Below are positions 22,293 to 25,343 of a stretch of 25,343 nt of DNA, in pieces (position 1 is the stretch's first letter; every line of letters starts with the position of its first letter). Where the stretch lies: positions 1-25,343 of IMG/VR virus record IMGVR_UViG_3300035390_000012; one strand, given 5' to 3'. This DNA is from a virus. The notes under the pieces were generated by a model. That model saw only the letters and a list, made by a program, of their open reading frames with translations. It searched no databases and had not been told where the DNA came from. Made by a program: the position numbers and the translations under genes.

Positions 22293-23114
22293 TTATTCGA
22301 AGAAAGGAGGCTGAAATTTTTCTATCACGGAATTGGGTAAAAAATTATTCGCATTACGATTATCCCACAACTTAATCTTGGGGTTCCACAATAAAGCTTT
22401 GTCTGGAATATGTCCTTCAATGATTGCTGAAATCCCAACATGATCTCTCCGCATAAAAAATGCTGAGTCTACGTAGGCCGTTGAGTTCTTTTTAATGCGA
22501 CTTTCTTTGGGGTATTCAATACGCATTCCGCTGGGCGATGAAACGATAACCTCGTTCCCTTTAAGCCCATAACAAACTTGGGCTACGGGCGGAAGGTTAT
22601 GCTCAAAGTGTCCCCATATACCTATTCCGATATCAGCCGTATTCACAGCGATGATGTAATGTTCATTTTGTTTTACATGCCCACTTTCCCTACGGGCAAC
22701 GTATTGTTTTTGTTTTTCGGTAAGAGCATTGATTATACGAAATTTTGCTTTGTCGGACGCCTCGGTTGGGATGGGAAATGGTTTCTGCTCCTTGCCAAAA
22801 AAATCTGGCATTGGGTCTTTCACTTTGTGTTGTTCATTTGTCGCATTTCCGGGGGCGACACATTCGATCCATAGAGTTTCACCGTTATCCAGAATTATTT
22901 TTATATCAGGTCGACCATCTGCCGACTCAGACTTTCGTTGCACACGAGTCTGCACATTAAGTCCTAAAGAAAGACAAAACGCTGTTAACCACTTTTCCCA
23001 ATAGGCTTGGGTCGGACAAGCCTCAACTTCTTGAGAATATTTCTCAGAGTTGTCAGGACAATATTCCTCTTTATATTTGTAAAGAAATTCATTGAATTTT
23101 TCGAAATTACTCAT
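22293..23114 (-). CDS. Cargo protein with PD-(D/E)xK-like nuclease motif
   Basis: The 273-residue protein is not part of the Mu core. Residues about 38-86 look like a restriction-endonuclease fold: a leading helix with YWEKW (Glu40), then GRPDIKII (Asp70), DNGETLWIECVAP (Glu84). The spacing is right for PD-(D/E)xK, but the usual Lys position holds Val86 after Glu-Cys, so activity is uncertain. The rest (ALTEKQKQYVARRESGHVKQ, HYIIAVNTADIGIG, ISAIIEGHIPDKALLWNP) suggests a larger globular protein of unknown family. The gene is visibly richer in A+T than its neighbours, a sign of separate acquisition. Its start overlaps the end of the membrane-protein gene by four bases (ATGA), so the two probably act together, perhaps in defence or superinfection exclusion (inference). 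Confidence 0.65.
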   Translation of the reverse strand: MSNFEKFNEFLYKYKEEYCPDNSEKYSQEVEACPTQAYWEKWLTAFCLSLGLNVQTRVQRKSESADGRPDIKIILDNGETLWIECVAPGNATNEQHKVKDPMPDFFGKEQKPFPIPTEASDKAKFRIINALTEKQKQYVARRESGHVKQNEHYIIAVNTADIGIGIWGHFEHNLPPVAQVCYGLKGNEVIVSSPSGMRIEYPKESRIKKNSTAYVDSAFFMRRDHVGISAIIEGHIPDKALLWNPKIKLWDNRNANNFLPNSVIEKFQPPFFE

Positions 23115-23833
23115 TGTGATTCTCCCAAAATCGGAATGACCAAATCTCCCCGGGCAGGAAGAAACGGCTGGTCAAGGAATACTGATTTCGCTTGCCTCTT
23201 TTGAAGAATAAGAGCTTTGCCCGTATCCTCAATACCCACGGCTATTCGATGGCCTCGAGCAAAATAGTCCTTGGGAATGGTCCTGTCATCGTCCGCCACT
23301 TTGAAATCAAGCCACGTTACGGTTGTCCCTTTTTCGAAACCGGCTTCCTGTGCCGCTGAGTAGTTATACCCAGCACGGATTTCAAGGAACGTCAAAGACG
23401 ATTGATATTTGAGGAGACCTGGCAGATTTTTTTCCAGGGCCGGAGCGGCGTTCTGAATAAGTTCGACTGTTTCCGTTGGGGTGTCGGTAGGAAGAGTTAA
23501 TGTCATCGGCGCGGACTCAGCCACATCATTTCCATCCCAGCTATTTAACCTTTTCGGGGTGTGCTGCGCAAAGGTCGGCAGCAAGAGGAGCGCCCCGCAG
23601 ACTAGAAGCGGCCTGCACCACTTCTTACGGGCTGGGTAGTGCAAAAAGATGACGTAGCCGACGAACAGGCTGGCCACTCCGCATAGGGCTATAAGGAAAT
23701 ATACGACTGTCATATTCTCGCCGTGGGGCAGCATGAAGGCACCAGCAATTGCACCCAAACTCCAACGAGCCCAACCGGGGATCAACCAAAAGACAACAGC
23801 GAACAAGATGACAATAATAAGATAAATCGTCAT
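23111..23833 (-). CDS. Cargo membrane protein coupled to the nuclease-like gene
   Basis: The 240-residue protein has three or four hydrophobic segments in its first 90 residues: about 2-18 (YLIIVILFAVVFWLIPG), a weaker one at 22-37, 42-65 (VVYFLIALCGVASLFVGYVI) and 73-90 (RPLLVCGALLLLPTFAQ). The following soluble domain of about 150 residues starts at PKRLNSWDGND and includes SSLTFLEIRAGYNYSAAQEA and KGTTVTWLDFKVADDD. I do not recognise a family. GAGG lies shortly before the ATG. Repressor upstream, nuclease-like partner downstream, same strand, four-base overlap: the pattern of a two-gene cargo module of the sensor-in-membrane, effector-in-cytoplasm type, although which part does what is unknown. 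Confidence 0.62.
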   Translation of the reverse strand: MTIYLIIVILFAVVFWLIPGWARWSLGAIAGAFMLPHGENMTVVYFLIALCGVASLFVGYVIFLHYPARKKWCRPLLVCGALLLLPTFAQHTPKRLNSWDGNDVAESAPMTLTLPTDTPTETVELIQNAAPALEKNLPGLLKYQSSLTFLEIRAGYNYSAAQEAGFEKGTTVTWLDFKVADDDRTIPKDYFARGHRIAVGIEDTGKALILQKRQAKSVFLDQPFLPARGDLVIPILGESQ

Positions 23834-23900
23834 AAATACCTCATCTCCCTTTTCGGCTTTGCGCCGGGCTTCAAGTATGACTCCCCCAAGTCTTCATAAT

Positions 23901-23931
23901 ATTCTAGCGGCCCGCCTGACCGCTTATCCAA
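23901..23931 (-). promoter_or_regulatory. Possible promoter of the cargo pair
   Basis: On the minus strand TTGGAT (23926-23931) and TAGAAT (23901-23906) are 19 bases apart, longer than ideal. An inverted repeat AGCGG/CCGCT lies in the spacer. The site overlaps the last codons of the repressor gene and lies about 70 bases before the membrane-protein start, where a lysogenic-expression promoter would be useful. Evidence is weak; the pair could also be read from the repressor promoter. Confidence 0.3.
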
Positions 23932-24271
23932 TTTTCTTCAGAGCTTTGGCTTTAGATTTCGCCAATAGAGCACTTGTCTTGACAATCGCGTCCTGCTCGT
24001 CTTCCGGGCAGTGACGAAAGTTGTCCAGCAGTGCTGCCTCCACAGAAGTCAGTTCCGGCTTGGGTGGCTCTCCTGCCCCAAGCAACAGCCAGTTGGCGTC
24101 TATGCCAAAGTCCTCAATCAAAGCCGTCACAAAAGATGTCTTTGGATCGGTCGTTTCGTTCTCATAACTCCATAGGGTGTTCTTACTTAGCCCATATCTT
24201 TTGGCAAACTCTGTTTGAGAGGTGTCCCCACGGAGCTTTTTTATTCTGTCGCCCAAGGCTTCGTAAGACAC
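23924..24271 (-). CDS. XRE-family phage repressor (short, no protease domain)
   Basis: The protein is 115 residues from a GTG at 24271 preceded by AAAGGGG. Residues about 6-60 form an XRE/Cro-type helix-turn-helix (LGDRIKKLRGDTSQTEFAKR, then GLSKNTLWSYENETTDPKTS). DANWLLLGAGEPP follows, which recurs after this domain in phage repressors. A short helical, Lys-rich tail ends the protein. There is no LexA-type peptidase with Ser-Lys dyad, so it cannot be inactivated by self-cleavage after DNA damage; induction must work otherwise. It is divergent from the early operon and its own gene lies beside two matching operators, as expected of a lysogeny repressor that controls itself. It occupies the position of BcepMu gp17. 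Confidence 0.82.
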   Translation of the reverse strand: MSYEALGDRIKKLRGDTSQTEFAKRYGLSKNTLWSYENETTDPKTSFVTALIEDFGIDANWLLLGAGEPPKPELTSVEAALLDNFRHCPEDEQDAIVKTSALLAKSKAKALKKIG

Positions 24272-24282
24272 AAAAAACCCCT

Positions 24283-24300
24283 TTCCCTGTTTTTAGGGAT
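24283..24300. promoter_or_regulatory. Repressor operator 1
   Basis: TTCCCT-GTTTTT-AGGGAT is a six-base inverted repeat (one mismatch) with a six-base T-rich centre, matching the perfect copy at 24308-24325. It lies just upstream of the repressor start and next to TTGACT (24300-24305), a plausible -35 of the rightward early promoter. No good -10 is evident at normal spacing. Confidence 0.6.
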
Positions 24301-24307
24301 TGACTTG

Positions 24308-24325
24308 TTCCCAATTTTCTGGGAA
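24308..24325. promoter_or_regulatory. Repressor operator 2
   Basis: TTCCCA-ATTTTC-TGGGAA is a perfect six-base inverted repeat with a six-base AT-rich centre. It lies 25 bases centre-to-centre from operator 1, between the divergent repressor and early genes and inside the presumed early promoter. Two similar dyads at about two and a half helical turns suggest repressor dimers contacting each other or competition with an early Cro/Ner-like protein. Confidence 0.65.
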
Positions 24326-24385
24326 AAGATAAACACGAACCACGCCAAAGCGCGTTAAACAAACTCAAAAAAAAGGGACTACACC

Positions 24386-24625
24386 ATGGTCAAAAAGACC
24401 TCCAAGCTGCTCCTTACCCCGGAGCAGGCGAGGGCAAAACTGGAAGAACAAGGATTGTCCATCGCTCGGTGGGCCGTCAAAAACGGCTTGAATCCTAACA
24501 CTGTCAGTGACCTCCTTAATGGTCGTAAAAAAGGTGTTCGTGGCGAATCTCATAATGCAGCAGTTCTTCTCGGCCTGAAACACGGCAGAGTGCCTGACAA
24601 CAGTCGTATGGCAATACACGCCTAA
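24386..24625 (+). CDS. BcepMu gp16-family DNA-binding protein (early regulator)
   Basis: The 79-residue protein reads LLTPEQARAKLEEQGLSIAR, then WAVKNGLNPNTVSDLLNGRK and GVRGESHNAAVLLGLK. This sequence pattern (a helix-turn-helix followed by a G-x-(R/K)-G-x-(S/A)-H motif) defines the BcepMu gp16 family of small phage DNA-binding proteins. It is the first gene of the rightward early operon and diverges from the repressor, the arrangement in BcepMu. It probably plays a Ner/Cro-like role, turning down the repressor promoter during lytic growth (inference). A GGGA ribosome site precedes the ATG. Confidence 0.82.
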   Translation: MVKKTSKLLLTPEQARAKLEEQGLSIARWAVKNGLNPNTVSDLLNGRKKGVRGESHNAAVLLGLKHGRVPDNSRMAIHA

Positions 24626-24665
24626 CTGATGCTTCATTGTATACCCACCATAGGACACGGACGCA

Positions 24666-25136
24666 ATGTCTAAACGCCAGTCAATTCCAGACATGCGCTT
24701 GGTGCAATTGTGCATTCCCATGTCAAGCCTTCCATCGCAACAGCTGAAAGATGGCTCCCTGCGGACCTTTGAGTCTGTCAAAGCCGCCGTAAACCGCGCC
24801 CTCAAGGGGTGCGGCCTGTCCCGTGATGTGGTTGCGGAGGAAGTGACCAGGCTCACAGGCCACGACGTTTCCGTACATCAAATCAACAATTGGGCGGCAC
24901 CTGGCAAGGAAGATCGTCCGGTGCCACTCCACGTATTGGCGGCACTTATAGAAATCACAGGCGATCACAGTCTGGCCCAGGCCGCCCTGGATGGCACTGG
25001 ATTCAAACTCCTGACCCCGGAAGAAGTCGTCTATTACGAGATAGGTGTCCAGGAATTCGAGAAAAAGGAACAGGCCGAAACACGCAAAGAAATCTGGGCA
25101 CGAGCCAAGGAACTGCGTGGGAAGAGGCGGACATAA
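24666..25136 (+). CDS. Early protein with putative DNA-binding helices
   Basis: The 156-residue protein is not confidently named. Residues about 35-95 (VKAAVNRALKGCGLSRDVVA, then GHDVSVHQINNWAAPGKEDR) look like a helix-turn-helix region similar to those in the second early gene of Mu-like prophages, and VPLHVLAALIEITGDHSLAQ follows. The C-terminal 40 residues are charged and helical. Starts at codons 10 and 19 are possible; 24666 is kept because AGGA lies about ten bases upstream and the later ones have no site. It lies 40 bases after the gp16-like gene in the same operon. A DNA-related early function is inferred. Confidence 0.7.
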   Translation: MSKRQSIPDMRLVQLCIPMSSLPSQQLKDGSLRTFESVKAAVNRALKGCGLSRDVVAEEVTRLTGHDVSVHQINNWAAPGKEDRPVPLHVLAALIEITGDHSLAQAALDGTGFKLLTPEEVVYYEIGVQEFEKKEQAETRKEIWARAKELRGKRRT

Positions 25137-25153
25137 GAAACAAGGAGGAAGAC

Positions 25154-25343
25154 ATGGGTAGCATCAAGAAGATCACCGTCAAGGAAACCCTCCAGATGCA
25201 GAGGATGCGCAAGGTGCAGGAGCGACTTCATAAGGACGTTCTCACCTTCAAGGACATGCACGAAATTTGCCCACGTCCAGATGAACGGGCGGACTTGGTT
25301 TCCCGGATGCTGGCCGGCGGCATGATTGATGCCACCTTCTACC
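25154..25343 (+). CDS. Early protein, partial (3' end off the right edge)
   Basis: A frame starting at 25154 (MGSIKKITVKETLQMQRMRK) is open for 63 codons to the window edge. AAGGAGGAAG lies just before the ATG, about six bases away, one of the best ribosome sites in the early region. The visible sequence is highly charged and helical, with DVLTFKDMHEICPRPDERAD and MLAGGMIDATFY. No family is recognised. It starts 17 bases after the preceding gene's stop, so it is the third gene of the early operon. The transposase genes expected in this operon are not reached in the window. Confidence 0.7.
   Translation, partial: MGSIKKITVKETLQMQRMRKVQERLHKDVLTFKDMHEICPRPDERADLVSRMLAGGMIDATFY

Noticed and set aside
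23862-23878. CGGC-GCAAA-GCCG hairpin between repressor and cargo genes as a terminator or REP element
   Set aside because: The stem is only four base pairs with no T-run, and I saw no second copy in the window.
1-25343. CRISPR arrays, tRNA or rRNA genes, insertion sequences, Mu end repeats
   Set aside because: No regularly spaced repeats, tRNA folds, IS transposases or host-phage junctions were seen in the window.

Overview
The window is most of a Mu-like transposable prophage (Myoviridae-type, contractile tail), read from its tail-fibre end (left edge) to the start of its early region (right edge). Nearly every gene from 24271 leftwards lies on the minus strand in tightly coupled order, with stop/start overlaps such as ATGA, GTGA and TGATG. 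The host is not identifiable with certainty. The GC-rich codon use and the overall gene set look like prophages of Gram-negative, Desulfovibrio-type bacteria (inference). The spanins and signal-peptide transglycosylase require a two-membrane cell envelope. No host flank, prophage end, tRNA, rRNA or CRISPR is visible.

Right to left: rightward early genes (24386 to the edge: a BcepMu gp16-type DNA-binding protein, an unknown early gene, and a partial gene) diverge from a short XRE-type repressor (23924-24271, GTG start) across a roughly 115-bp control region with two TTCCC-N6-GGGAA-type operators. This divergent switch resembles BcepMu more than Mu. Next is an AT-richer cargo pair (22293-23833): a membrane protein translationally coupled to a PD-(D/E)xK-like protein, the best candidate for an undescribed phage-borne system. 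Then come the lysis cassette (holin, a 38-residue membrane protein, transglycosylase, Rz with embedded Rz1), the packaging and portal genes (gp25- to gp30-like), and a 395-bp non-coding gap. After the gap lie the head operon (protease/scaffold I/Z, decoration-like protein, capsid T) and the tail genes (gp35 to gp48 equivalents), ending in tail fibres.

Three things stand out beyond the standard gene list. (1) A 20-base block containing GTAAC-N4-GTTAC occurs, with one mismatch, just upstream of both the lysis operon and the head operon, as expected of a late-activator site. (2) The gap between gp30 and protease I holds a near-consensus sigma70 promoter on the plus strand, a self-closing structured stretch of about 110 nt and a strong intrinsic terminator: a candidate phage small RNA convergent with a MuF gene that carries a nuclease-like C-terminal domain. 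(3) The tail chaperone gene carries a CGG-GGG-CGA stretch from which a -2 shift opens a 46-codon extension ending exactly at the tape-measure start, matching the unusual -2 frameshift known for phage Mu.

Working model: the repressor silences the early operon. After induction, early proteins (transposase expected to the right of the window) replicate the phage and make a late activator, which switches on the lysis/packaging and head/tail operons through the shared element. The cargo pair may have its own promoter and could be expressed in the lysogen.
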